NCBI RefSeq assembly: GCF_022014495.1
Contig: NZ_JAKLSQ010000010.1
Coordinates: 248,832-312,831 of the forward strand
Direction: 5' to 3'
Source of the DNA: Sandaracinobacteroides sayramensis
Lineage (GTDB): Bacteria > Pseudomonadota > Alphaproteobacteria > Sphingomonadales > Sphingomonadaceae
DNA length: 64,000 bases
In this document: piece after piece, positions 17,399 through 26,380 of the stretch
Layout of the letters: every line of letters starts with the position of its first letter
How positions within the stretch are numbered: the first letter of the stretch is position 1
The notes under the pieces: generated by a model
Seen by the model: the letters and a program-made list of their open reading frames with translations, nothing else
The model's database searches: none
Told to the model about the DNA's origin: nothing
Position numbers and translations under genes: made by a program

Positions 17399-18700
17399 AT
17401 GGCAAGGAGCTATGGATTAACGCCTGGATCGATCGACAGCCTCAAAACCGGCGCGCTGCGAGATCCCTATACGCTTGGCTTACGAATCGAGGCTCAAGCA
17501 TCAGGCAAGAAGGTCTGGAAATACGAACGGCGCATGGCGGGAAACCGTGTGCTGGTGCGTATGACCTTGGGCGCGTTCCCGGCGCAGACCATCCCGGCAG
17601 CGCGCGAATGGGCCGGAAACCTCAACGAGAAGATCGATGCCGGCATCGATCCCCGAGAGGAGTTGCGCGCCCAGGAGGAACGCGCCGCCATGACGGTGGC
17701 GCGCGCCCATGAGCTTTACATGGTGGCCGTCAACGAAGGGCGAGCCTCCCGCGCGAAGCGGAAGAACAAGCCGCGCACGATCGCCGACAAGCTGGAAATC
17801 TACACACGGGACATTCCCGCCAGGCTCAAGAAGACGTCGATCTACGACGTCACCGAGAAGAATCTGATCGATCTTGTCACCAAGAAGGGCAAGACGGCGA
17901 AGGTGCGCGCTAACCGGCTCGCGGCCGAGCTGAAGGTCTTTTTTGGTTGGGCGGCCAGCCTGCGGGGATTGGAGGTCGGGCTGGAGACCGATCCCTCCAA
18001 ACGGCTCGGCGATCTCCGGTTTCCCGAATCACCTCGGAAGCGAAAGCTAAGCCTTGAGGAAATCGGATGGTTCCTGAAAGCCGTCGCCGAGGAGAAGCGC
18101 GACTTTCGTCGGGGGCTGATCCTCGCCTTGCTCACCGCCGTCCGGATTTCCGAGCTAATCTATGCCCGCACCGACGAGATCGAGAACGGCGTCTGGACCA
18201 TCACCTCGGATCGCGTGAAGAACAGCAGTGCCCACTCCATTGCTCTTGGACCATGGGGCCAATGGCTGATGGCTTCCAACTCCGAATGGGTATTCCCCGC
18301 GGAAAAGGTCGAAGGGCCACGCAAGTCCGGCTGGTATAAGGCCAGAGACCGCGTGCTCGCGCGCATGGCCGAGTATGCCAAGCGAGAGGTCGAGAAGTTC
18401 AATCCGCACGATTTCCGTCGCACCGCGCGAAGCAACACCAAGCGTCTCAAGGTCGACTTCGAGACGGCGGAGGCCATGCTCAATCACCTCAAGTCGGGGC
18501 TCGAACGCATCTATGACGGCTATGAGCTGGAAGACGAGAAGGCAGCATGGTTCCTGAAATGGGAGAACGAGATCGTCGCTATCGCGCGGAAGGCAGGTGT
18601 TGCCGAGAAGCTGGAGGTTCCATTTTCGGCTTTGAATACGCTTCCCGCAACGACGAGGCGGGGTGCTCCCCCCATGTTGATGGCGGCAAACGATCAGTGA
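17399..18700 (+). CDS. int: Tyrosine recombinase (P4-type integrase)
   Basis: A 433-residue integrase. Residues 1-90 form the DUF4102-like N-terminal domain (LTPGSIDSL, MTLGAFPAQT, AREWAG), then an SAM-like core-binding region, then the catalytic domain. The active-site residues are visible: R249 in TAVRISEL, H337 and R340 in HDFRRTARS, H363, and nucleophile Y372 in ERIYDGYE. It appears intact. I choose ATG 17,399; GTG 17,387 is also in frame. It would cut and join DNA at the neighbouring tRNA-Gln site to integrate or excise the island. Confidence 0.92.
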   Translation: MARSYGLTPGSIDSLKTGALRDPYTLGLRIEAQASGKKVWKYERRMAGNRVLVRMTLGAFPAQTIPAAREWAGNLNEKIDAGIDPREELRAQEERAAMTVARAHELYMVAVNEGRASRAKRKNKPRTIADKLEIYTRDIPARLKKTSIYDVTEKNLIDLVTKKGKTAKVRANRLAAELKVFFGWAASLRGLEVGLETDPSKRLGDLRFPESPRKRKLSLEEIGWFLKAVAEEKRDFRRGLILALLTAVRISELIYARTDEIENGVWTITSDRVKNSSAHSIALGPWGQWLMASNSEWVFPAEKVEGPRKSGWYKARDRVLARMAEYAKREVEKFNPHDFRRTARSNTKRLKVDFETAEAMLNHLKSGLERIYDGYELEDEKAAWFLKWENEIVAIARKAGVAEKLEVPFSALNTLPATTRRGAPPMLMAANDQ

Positions 18701-18719
18701 GTGAGCATGTCGGCTGCCG

Positions 18720-19523
18720 TTATCGTATCGCGCGCACCATGCTCAGGATCTCGGCGGCGACACGCTGCGGCTCCGCGCGGTGGATATAGTGGCCGCTACC
18801 GGCCACGACGATATGCCGCGCGTGGGTGAACCGTTCGGCGAAGCGCACAGCCTGCGCTTGCCAGAGCGCGCGCATCCGTGGGTCTTTGGTCGGACTTCCG
18901 CGCTCGGCGGTGAGGATCGTCAGGGGAATGTCGCGGATGGCAGACAGGTCGGCGAGATCGGCTTCGGTCTGGTCCAGTCCCCGAATTTCGGCCCGCTCGG
19001 CGGGCGACAGCAGCGCCGCGAGCAAGGGCGGGATTTCGCATGGCCGCAGCCCCTCGGCCTTGCAACTCCGGGTGAAGCCGGGGAGCCGCGGGTCGACCAG
19101 CACCAGCCCCGCCACTTCACCGGGATAGGCTTTGGCGAAGCTCAGCACATAATTGGCGCCGATCGAATGGCCGACCAGCACATAAGGCGGTGGCACGCCC
19201 GCTTCGGCCAGCTTGCTGCGTAAGTGCCCGGCGATCTCCGCGCCGGTGCGCCGGCCGTCGCCATCGGACGGCCAGAGCGGCCCGCCGCCGATCAGCGTGC
19301 CGACCGCGCCGCCGCGATAGCCCGCGCGGCTCCAGGTGAACACCGGCAGATTGTCCGGCAGCGCGGCGCGAAGCGAGCGCCAGCTTGCCGCGCCGTCGCC
19401 GAGGCCGGCTTCCAAGATCACGGTCGGGCCGTCTCGGGCGGGATCGGCCGCGCGCGAGGCCGAAATCCCGCTCGCGCAGGCGGCAAGAGCAAGGGAAGCG
19501 GCACAGGCGAGAAGGAAGCGCAT
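18720..19523 (-). CDS. Alpha/beta hydrolase lipoprotein
   Basis: A 267-residue protein. The N-terminus has a lipoprotein signal with lipobox LALAAC (C16). The hydrolase core shows ILEAGLGDGAASW with the oxyanion region, the nucleophile elbow GHSIG with S120, DPRLPGF, and a C-terminal GSGHYIH histidine. ATG 19,523 is preferred because it places the signal peptide correctly. It is therefore an envelope-anchored esterase or lipase-like enzyme, possibly outer-membrane linked. It lies 17 bp downstream of the GDSL autotransporter gene in the same direction, so two lipid/ester-acting enzymes may be co-expressed. Confidence 0.82.
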   Translation of the reverse strand: MRFLLACAASLALAACASGISASRAADPARDGPTVILEAGLGDGAASWRSLRAALPDNLPVFTWSRAGYRGGAVGTLIGGGPLWPSDGDGRRTGAEIAGHLRSKLAEAGVPPPYVLVGHSIGANYVLSFAKAYPGEVAGLVLVDPRLPGFTRSCKAEGLRPCEIPPLLAALLSPAERAEIRGLDQTEADLADLSAIRDIPLTILTAERGSPTKDPRMRALWQAQAVRFAERFTHARHIVVAGSGHYIHRAEPQRVAAEILSMVRAIR

Positions 19524-19540
19524 GACAGGTCTCCCGCCGG

Positions 19541-21424
19541 TCACAGTGCAACAGCCAGGCGCAGCGCGGCGGCATGGCTGCGCTCGCCGGGTCCGCTCAC
19601 CGCGCGTTCGTAGGAGAGGCCGAGGCGCAGCTTACCGCCGATGGCAAGGTCGGCGCCGCCGCCAAGGGTCAGGCCCTGTCCGAACAGCGTCTTGCTACGC
19701 AGGGTCGCGCTGTTGGCGATATTACCGATCAGCGTCGAGCCGATGCGGTGCGTGTCGCCGGCGAGCAATTCCCGGTCGCGCAACTCCACATAGGGGATGA
19801 TGGAGAGCCTGCCGGGCCGGTCGACCAGCGCCAGCCCGAGCCGGGCGCGCGTGTCCAGCGCCAGCACGTCCGCGGATTGGCGATCGTAGCGCAGCGCGAG
19901 GCCGTCCGCGCCCTGTTCGGCGAAGCCGTCGATGCGGCCATGCACATAGTCGAGCCGGGATTGCGAGGAGAGGCGCAGGCCGGGTGCGAGCATCGTCCCG
20001 CCGGCCAGCGCGACGCCGACGCCATAGCGTTCGCCTTTGGTCTCGCCCCTCGCCACCAGATCGAGCGCGTGGGCATCGCGCGCGAAGCCGGTGAAGCGCG
20101 GCCGGGCATAGCTGGCGTGGAGCGCGACGCTGGCGGCATCGCCGAGCGTCATGCCCGCCACGCCGGACACCGACCATTCGCGCGCCTTGAAGCTGTCGGC
20201 CGCCTCGATCCGTGCCCGCTGTTCCAGCCAGGCGCCGGACAGCGCCGCGAAGCCATGCGCGCCGAGCGACCATTGCACGCCAAGAAGGCCGCCGCGCTGG
20301 CGCAGGCGCAGGCCGTTCCCGGCATCGCCATCGTAGCGGGTGGTCGCGAAGATCGGCGCGGCGAACAGGAACGGGCCGGTCCCGCTCGATGCGAACAGGG
20401 CGCGGGCGGCATCGGTCTCGCGCGCGATGCGGTCGGCGCTGCCGAAAACCGCGTCCATCATGCGCCCGGCATCACGCGCCGCCTCGCCAGAGGCGGCATG
20501 GAGCGTGGCGCGATACCAATCCGCGAGAAGCCTGTGGCCGGCGGCGGTCAGGTGATTGCTGTCGAAAAAGACATGGGCATCCTGCGCCGCCGGATCGGTC
20601 GAACAGAGGCCGGTCGTGTCGGCGTCGTAGCAGGGCGTGTCGAAGGTCGAGAAGCCGAGCTTCGCATGATCGCGGTGCAGATGCTCGAAGAACGCGCCCT
20701 GATCGACGAGGATGATATTGGTGCCGGTCGGCAGCGTCGGCCGCAGCGCGGTAAGCGAGGCGACGAGATCGGCGTTGATGTCATCGACCAGGCCGCCGAT
20801 GGCCCCGCGCAGGCCCGCCAGTTCGTCGCCCCCGAGCATCGGCAGATACTGGACGGGCTGCACGGTCGCGACGACGATCGTGCGCGCCCCGCGCGCGCCG
20901 AGCGTGGCGACATGGCCGGTCGCGGCGGTCACGATGTCCGCCTGGATCGCCTCGGGCGCGTCCTCCGCCAGCAGGCGCGTGAGGTCGTTCGTCCCGGCAT
21001 GGATGAAGAAACGGTCATCGCCGCCGACACGGATCGCGCCGCTGTCCTGTAGCTGCGCGAACAGTTCGATCTGGCGCGTCACGCCGCTGTCGACGGGAAG
21101 ATCGTCGCTGCCCCGCCCGGTCATATGCGCGCCCGAGACCGCGAAATTGAGCGAGCGATAGGGCGGCTCTGCCGCGAGTGCCGGCACCACACCGGGCGAA
21201 ACATGCTCGATCCACGCCGGGCCGTTGGAATCCCGGCACAGACCGCCCTCGCAATAATAAGGCGCGCGGTCCTCGGGGGTGAGGCCGCCGATGATCTGGA
21301 AATTGCCCTGCTCCAGATCGGAATCGCCGAAGAAATAGTCGCTCTGCGCGAAGGCGGCCGGCGCGGCGAGGAGCATGGCGGCGGCGGATACGGAGAGACG
21401 GGCGAGCAAGCGAACGGAAGGCAT
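19541..21424 (-). CDS. GDSL esterase autotransporter (EstA-like)
   Basis: A 627-residue protein with three parts. A signal peptide (ending APAAFAQ) is followed by a GDSL/SGNH hydrolase passenger and a C-terminal autotransporter beta-barrel of about 260 residues. Catalytic blocks are visible: FFGDSD with S35, GTND with N146, and D288-x-x-H291 in FFDSNHL. This is the EstA arrangement, in which the esterase stays displayed on the cell surface. The barrel has the alternating pattern of an outer-membrane domain and ends in a hydrophobic LRLAVAL strand. It is divergent from a membrane-bound AraC regulator 142 bp away, likely its controller. Confidence 0.9.
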   Translation of the reverse strand: MPSVRLLARLSVSAAAMLLAAPAAFAQSDYFFGDSDLEQGNFQIIGGLTPEDRAPYYCEGGLCRDSNGPAWIEHVSPGVVPALAAEPPYRSLNFAVSGAHMTGRGSDDLPVDSGVTRQIELFAQLQDSGAIRVGGDDRFFIHAGTNDLTRLLAEDAPEAIQADIVTAATGHVATLGARGARTIVVATVQPVQYLPMLGGDELAGLRGAIGGLVDDINADLVASLTALRPTLPTGTNIILVDQGAFFEHLHRDHAKLGFSTFDTPCYDADTTGLCSTDPAAQDAHVFFDSNHLTAAGHRLLADWYRATLHAASGEAARDAGRMMDAVFGSADRIARETDAARALFASSGTGPFLFAAPIFATTRYDGDAGNGLRLRQRGGLLGVQWSLGAHGFAALSGAWLEQRARIEAADSFKAREWSVSGVAGMTLGDAASVALHASYARPRFTGFARDAHALDLVARGETKGERYGVGVALAGGTMLAPGLRLSSQSRLDYVHGRIDGFAEQGADGLALRYDRQSADVLALDTRARLGLALVDRPGRLSIIPYVELRDRELLAGDTHRIGSTLIGNIANSATLRSKTLFGQGLTLGGGADLAIGGKLRLGLSYERAVSGPGERSHAAALRLAVAL

Positions 21425-21566
21425 AGGAAGCGGTCCTTGGGTGGGTTGGGAACGCCCTGGACATGGCTGCGGCGCGTGTGATCGTCGTCCGGTCCAAGCG
21501 GCCCGGTCGCGATCCAGTCGGCCCGGTCGTTGCCGCTGGCGGCAAACTGTTGCACTCGGACAGGGT

Positions 21567-22724
21567 ATGACCGCGACCGACATCACCGCCCTTTCGATCG
21601 GCATCGGCCTCATGGCGGCGTTCGCGCTCCATTTGCGGCGGCGCGATCGGCCGCGCCTCGGCGCGGCGCTCGGGGCGCTGGCGCTGTTCGCGCTGCTGCT
21701 GACCCTGTTCCTGCTGCCCGGCCTGGCCGGGAACGATCTGCCCGGCTGGCTCACCGGCTGGGAGCTGCTGCTGCTGCCCGCCCTGCCGATCCTGCTGCGC
21801 CGGTATCTCGACGGCCTGACTGGAACGGCCGCCACGCGGCGCGACTGGCTATGGGCGCTGGCGCCGGGTGTGCTGCTACTGCCGTTCCTGCTGGTCGCGC
21901 CCGCCGCCCGGCAAGCCCTGCTCGCCGGCGATGTGCCGGACCTCGCCCCGCCCCTGCTGCTGGCGGCCGTGGTTTCGGTCGGGCTGTTCTGGCTGGCATG
22001 GCTGGCGGTCACGCTCGCCAGCGCGTTCGCCATCGCCATCCGGCTGCGCCGGCACCGGGCGCGGCTCGCCGCGATCTATTCGACCGAGGGACGCGGCGAT
22101 CTTCGCGGGTTCGTGGTCACGGCCGCGCTGCTCGGCGGCATCTTCCTCGTCCAGCTCGGCGAGATGATCGCCGCCGGGTTCGGCGTCGAGCTGCTGAGCG
22201 GCCGCGCCGACGATCTGTTCCTGCTGGCCGTGATCTTCGGCATTGCCGTTCACGGCCTCACGGTGGAGCCGCCGCTGCCCGAATGGGTCGATGACGCCCT
22301 CTCGGTCGACGATGGTGAACCGGACGCGCCCGCGCCGCCTGCCGGAACGCGGCCCGCTTATGCGCGGTCGGGACTGGCCGACGCCGATCTCGACCGGATT
22401 CTCGATCGCCTCGACCGGTCTATGGCCGACGGGCAGCTCTGGGCCGACCCGATGCTGACGCTCAAGGATCTGGCCGAGGCGGCGAGTGTCCGGCCCGGCT
22501 ATCTCAGCCAGGCGCTCAACCAGCGGCGCGGCGTGAGCTTCTTCGACTATGTGAACGGCTTGCGGATCGACGCGGCCTGCGACCTGCTGCTGCAATCGGA
22601 CAGGACGGCACTCGCCATCGCGCAAGAAGTCGGGTTCAACGCGAAATCGACGTTCAACGCCGCCTTCCGCAAGGCGCGGGGCATGAGTCCCAGCGCCTGG
22701 CGGGATGCGCGGCCCGAAGAGTGA
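21567..22724 (+). CDS. AraC-family regulator with seven-helix membrane sensor
   Basis: A 385-residue protein. Residues 1 to about 250 carry about seven hydrophobic helices (ALSIGIGLMAAFALHL, LGALALFALLLTLFLLPGL and others) separated by short loops. The last 100 residues are an AraC HTH domain: LKDLAEAASVRPGYLSQAL, then IAQEVGFNAKSTFNAAFRKARGMSPSAWR. This layout implies a regulator tied to the inner membrane. The start at ATG 21,567 follows CAGGG. It is divergent from the esterase autotransporter gene and so may control it in response to a membrane-soluble signal. The ligand is unknown. Confidence 0.82.
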   Translation: MTATDITALSIGIGLMAAFALHLRRRDRPRLGAALGALALFALLLTLFLLPGLAGNDLPGWLTGWELLLLPALPILLRRYLDGLTGTAATRRDWLWALAPGVLLLPFLLVAPAARQALLAGDVPDLAPPLLLAAVVSVGLFWLAWLAVTLASAFAIAIRLRRHRARLAAIYSTEGRGDLRGFVVTAALLGGIFLVQLGEMIAAGFGVELLSGRADDLFLLAVIFGIAVHGLTVEPPLPEWVDDALSVDDGEPDAPAPPAGTRPAYARSGLADADLDRILDRLDRSMADGQLWADPMLTLKDLAEAASVRPGYLSQALNQRRGVSFFDYVNGLRIDAACDLLLQSDRTALAIAQEVGFNAKSTFNAAFRKARGMSPSAWRDARPEE

Positions 22725-22815
22725 TGAAACGCAGCGCTATCCTACTCCATGCCCCCACAAAATAAGGCTCCGGATGGGGCGTTGCGTAACATGAGGGTCC
22801 AAATGCAGATATTAT

Positions 22816-23607
22816 ATGATCCGCATGAAAGTCTTCATCGCCTTCGCCCACCCTGAACCGCAATCGCTGACCGCATCGCTGCGCGATGTTGCGACCAGCG
22901 AACTTACCGCCCTGGGACATGAAGTGCAGGTTTCCGACCTTTATGCCATGGGGTGGAAATCAAATATCGATCGCTCCGACTTTCCAACGCTTGCGCCGGA
23001 CGAACGGATGCGGGTTCCCTACGCTTCGGGCGCCGCCTTCCTGAGAGGCACGCTCACGGACGATGTGAAGGCGGAGCAGGCCAAGCTCCTGTGGGCCGAT
23101 ATGATGATCCTCCAGTTCCCCCTCTGGTGGTATTCGATGCCTGCCATCCTCAAGGGCTGGGTCGAGCGCGTCTATGCCGCGGGTTTCGCATATGGCGTGG
23201 GGGTGTCCGACGAACATCGCGGCGGCGACCGCTATGGCGAAGGCGTGTTCGCCGGCAAGCGCGCCATGCTTCTCGTCTCGGTCGGCGGCCAGCCGGACAA
23301 CTATTCCGCCCGAGGAATCTGCGGGCCGATCGAGGACGTCCTGTTCCCGATCAATCACGGCATCCTCTACTATCCGGGGTTCGACGTGTTACCCCCTTTC
23401 ATCGTCTGGGGAACGGACAGGCTGGACGCCGCGGGGTTCGAGACCGCCAGCAGCGCATTGCGCGATCGGATGCAGACCTTGGAGACCATCGCGCCGATCC
23501 CCTACCGCCCCTTGAACGGCGGGGACTATGCGTTTCCCGGCATGACGCTGCGACCGGAGCTTGGCACCGCCGACGCTTCCGGTTTCAGGCTGCATGAACG
23601 GGAGTGA
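22816..23607 (+). CDS. NAD(P)H:quinone oxidoreductase, flavodoxin-like fold
   Basis: A 263-residue protein of the NQO1/MdaB/KefF group. The FMN/FAD phosphate-binding region is FIAFAHPEPQSLTASLRD at the N-terminus; FPLWWYSMPAILKGWVERV is the hallmark block of the family, and the central GKRAMLLVSVGGQ follows. It would reduce quinones or azo/nitro compounds by two electrons, avoiding radicals. An in-frame ATG at 22,825 gives the more usual N-terminus (MKVFIAF); neither has a clear ribosome binding site. It follows the AraC gene by 91 bp in the same direction. Confidence 0.85.
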   Translation: MIRMKVFIAFAHPEPQSLTASLRDVATSELTALGHEVQVSDLYAMGWKSNIDRSDFPTLAPDERMRVPYASGAAFLRGTLTDDVKAEQAKLLWADMMILQFPLWWYSMPAILKGWVERVYAAGFAYGVGVSDEHRGGDRYGEGVFAGKRAMLLVSVGGQPDNYSARGICGPIEDVLFPINHGILYYPGFDVLPPFIVWGTDRLDAAGFETASSALRDRMQTLETIAPIPYRPLNGGDYAFPGMTLRPELGTADASGFRLHERE

Positions 23608-23644
23608 AGCAGCATCCTCGTGCGGGATAAGGGCGCCCGGCCGG

Positions 23645-23701
23645 CATAGTGCCGCCTTTCGTCAGACACGGGGCATGAGCCCCAGCGTCTGGACACCCTG
23701 A
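23645..23701 (+). pseudogene. Fragment of an AraC-family gene 3' end
   Basis: In one frame this stretch reads AAFRQTRGMSPSVW and then stops. This matches the last residues of AraC HTH domains and the homologous end of the regulator at 22,640-22,720 (AAFRKARGMSPSAW). No helix-turn-helix or start precedes it. It is therefore likely a leftover of a deleted or recombined AraC gene next to the quinone reductase. The fragment is short, so chance cannot be fully excluded. Confidence 0.5.
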
Positions 23702-23756
23702 CACGCGCCTATCGGGGCCGCGCGGGCGGCTGGGGCTTCCTCGGCGCCTGAGCCGC

Positions 23757-23954
23757 CTAGAACAGGCTCGGCTGCATCTCCCGGTCATATTGAAGGTGCA
23801 TCCGCGCCTTCTGCGCAGCCTCGACAGCCCGGCGATAGTGGATCGTCCCATATCGCTCGGCGTCGTCGAAGCCCACCGGGGCCAGCTCCTCGGTCGGGAA
23901 GCAGGCATCATAGATCGCGCGCGCAGCCGCACGCAGGCAAAGATCGTGCTGCAT
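23757..23954 (-). CDS. Small hypothetical protein
   Basis: A 65-residue, soluble, helix-rich protein starting at ATG 23,954 (MQHDLCLRAAARAIYDACF) and ending in QPSLF. An in-frame extension upstream adds 16 residues without a better signal. I do not recognise it. The codon pattern is consistent with coding. It stands alone, with an opposite-strand gene fragment on one side and an unknown gene 126 bp upstream on the same strand. Confidence 0.45.
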   Translation of the reverse strand: MQHDLCLRAAARAIYDACFPTEELAPVGFDDAERYGTIHYRRAVEAAQKARMHLQYDREMQPSLF

Positions 23955-24080
23955 GACAGGTTCCTGGTCTATTCGAATCGCCACACTGGCGGCAGGGACC
24001 AAGAATAGAACATTAAGGGAACATAGCGCAAGCCGATGGCGACGCGCTTCAAGCTCTCGTCCGGTCGTCGCTGTCCTCGG

Positions 24081-24536
24081 TCATGCCGTTTGCTGCGTGC
24101 CGGATGCCGCAAACCGTTCGACAGCCAGCTCGAACGTCTCGGGGAGATCGTCGAGCGGTTCGGGTTCCTTGTCGCCATAGCGTGAACGCCCGTTCGTCGC
24201 CTCGGACAAAGCCTCAATGGCCGTGGACACGAGGTTGGCCCATTGGCTGCCGTGTTTGAGCTGATCTTGCGGAAGGAGCGCCAGGAGTTCCTCCAACTGC
24301 TGCATCGCTTCAGCAAGGGTTCGGCCGGTCACATAGGGAAGCCAGTCGGCGGAGAAGATATATTGCATCGCCGGGATCATGTCCAAGTCTCCGGCGCCCG
24401 ACAGATCGCGCACGGTGTCGATCTGGCTTTCCCATAGTCCGAGCGCGGCCCACACGCCCTTGCTGTAGCGGTCATTCCACGCCTGGAAGGCGAAGCCTTC
24501 TTCCGTCACCAGCCTGTCAATGCGATCAAACGCCAT
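24081..24536 (-). CDS. Hypothetical protein
   Basis: A 151-residue acidic, soluble protein beginning MAFDRIDRLV with no signal peptide or membrane helix. Helical segments dominate (TLAEAMQQLEELLALLPQDQL, WANLVSTAIEALSEA). It ends in a flexible tail rich in Glu and Pro. No family is recognised. It is on the same strand as the unknown gene downstream and the lipoprotein gene upstream, but gaps of about 80-125 bp do not prove an operon. Confidence 0.5.
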   Translation of the reverse strand: MAFDRIDRLVTEEGFAFQAWNDRYSKGVWAALGLWESQIDTVRDLSGAGDLDMIPAMQYIFSADWLPYVTGRTLAEAMQQLEELLALLPQDQLKHGSQWANLVSTAIEALSEATNGRSRYGDKEPEPLDDLPETFELAVERFAASGTQQTA

Positions 24537-24615
24537 ATCGACCCTTCTTCATAGCTTTCGGCACGGCGTCGAAGCCGACCCCATGCAGCAGCCGCCATCG
24601 CCGGGCATGGCTGCT

Positions 24616-26202
24616 CTACTGCAATAGCGCTGCCTCGGCTTGCCGCTCGGACAATATAGCCTGGAGCAAGGCAATCCGGGCATTTCGCTCAGCGGTCTCA
24701 TTCTGCATGACCGCGATGGCCGAGGGTTCCTGAAGCGCGGTCAGCGTATTTTCCTTCTGCAACCGATCGATCTCGAACTGGATTGCCGCGAGTTGCCCGG
24801 TGCGATCGGCGACGATCGCGTCAGCCGCCGCCTTCTTGTCGGCGGCACGCTTGGCGCTGAGCGAATCGGCGAAGCCACGGATGTCAGTCACCGCCGCCAA
24901 CGCAGCCGCCGACGCGCTTTCTCCCTGAGCCTTCAGATTCTTGTATTCGAGTTTGCTGACATCCCCGGAGGCCGCCAGCGTCAGCACCAGCGCATTGTTC
25001 TGAAAGGCGTGATTCTCGAATGGGAGAAAGCGCAAGGTGCCGAGCTGAGGGACCGATACGTCATCGGACTTGAGCAGCAGGACCGGGCCGTCTTCGCGGC
25101 AGTCGGATTGCGATACGTCGCCGCAGATCAGCAACCGGCCCTGCACGGGCGGCCTGATGAAAACGCCCTTGGCGGCATCGTTGGAAACTTCCTGAATCGG
25201 CGATCGCCGGCCCTTGCCCGGCGACGCGATCTCAGGCGCCGCGACGAAACGATCGAGCTTGACGAAAATGCCGAGCTTCTTGGAAACGCACGCCGAAACC
25301 TGATCGGCCGCGTCGCAAGCATTGTCGGCAAGATCAGCGCCAGGCACCGGCGCCGACCAAGCGACCAGGCGCGTCAGCTTGGCCATGGCCGCGCCCTCCG
25401 CGAGGAACATATCGGCGTCATCATCCATCGCCCGCGGCCAGCGGATCGCGGTCACGAGCGAAATCTTGTCCTTGGCCTGGTCGAGCGCGGATTGCGCAGT
25501 CGCGAGCGCCTTGATCGCGTCGGTCTGAAGCCCGACCCGCTTGGTGAGTTCGGTCTTGTCGGCATCGCTCAGCGACGCGGCACGCGACGCCAGAGCGTCG
25601 ACATTCGCGGTCGCTTTCTTCAGCGCCTCGGCCTTGGTCTTCACATTGTCAGCCGCCAGCGTGACCGCATCGAGCAGTCCCTGCGTCTTCGGACCGCACA
25701 CAAGTATGCCGCCCGGCGCGGTCAGCGGCGTGCCATCGGGGGCCTTGCTGACACCCGGCACACCGGCGGCGAGCGATGCGATGCCGACCGCGGTCTTGAC
25801 CGTGTTGCCAATGATCTCGGCCGTGCGGTCCTCGGCGGTCGCATTGATCGACTTCAGGATATTGGACGACTCCTGATACTCGATCGCGAAGGAAGTGATC
25901 TTGGTGAACCCCGCGAGGCGCCGATAGTCGATGACGAACGTCTCGCCAGCGACATAATGCGGCGTGGCTTCGGCGGTCATCGTAAACTTCAGGGCAGGAA
26001 TCTTGGTCGTCGGATCGACGCACTGCGCCAGCGTCCGGGTGATCTTGATGTCATACTGAAGCATCGGCAGGCTGTAAGGCACACCGACCAGAGCCTTGTT
26101 CGTCGCCCCCGTCGAGCGGTCGGCAGTGGTCGACAGCGAGGTGCAGCCCGCCAGCAGCATGGCGGCGCTGGAAAACAGCGCGCCTATTCTTCGATTTGAC
26201 AT
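24616..26202 (-). CDS. Large hypothetical lipoprotein with coiled coils
   Basis: A 528-residue lipoprotein: the signal ends in the lipobox LLAGC with C20 as the lipid-bearing cysteine. The mature part has an N-terminal beta-rich region, a central heptad-rich helix (around residues 190-240, NVKTKAEALKKATANVDAL), a mixed domain containing two CxxxxxxxC-like stretches, and a second long coiled coil at the C-terminus (residues 440-528). No known domain is recognised. It is divergent from the protease pair (178-bp gap), so the region may form an envelope-associated set with those proteases. Function unknown. Confidence 0.6.
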   Translation of the reverse strand: MSNRRIGALFSSAAMLLAGCTSLSTTADRSTGATNKALVGVPYSLPMLQYDIKITRTLAQCVDPTTKIPALKFTMTAEATPHYVAGETFVIDYRRLAGFTKITSFAIEYQESSNILKSINATAEDRTAEIIGNTVKTAVGIASLAAGVPGVSKAPDGTPLTAPGGILVCGPKTQGLLDAVTLAADNVKTKAEALKKATANVDALASRAASLSDADKTELTKRVGLQTDAIKALATAQSALDQAKDKISLVTAIRWPRAMDDDADMFLAEGAAMAKLTRLVAWSAPVPGADLADNACDAADQVSACVSKKLGIFVKLDRFVAAPEIASPGKGRRSPIQEVSNDAAKGVFIRPPVQGRLLICGDVSQSDCREDGPVLLLKSDDVSVPQLGTLRFLPFENHAFQNNALVLTLAASGDVSKLEYKNLKAQGESASAAALAAVTDIRGFADSLSAKRAADKKAAADAIVADRTGQLAAIQFEIDRLQKENTLTALQEPSAIAVMQNETAERNARIALLQAILSERQAEAALLQ

Positions 26203-26380
26203 AGCCTTCTTCCCCCCGAAAGATTCTATCTCTGACTTTATTTCGGCGCTTGAAATGCAGCAATAGCAGTGTTGAAAAGTATTCTATAGAAATCTGACAG
26301 GTCGCAACCAGAACGGATATATCGACGAGCCGCGCGGGCCGAGCGCCTTTTGCCGCATGACATCCTGGTTTGGGGGAACC

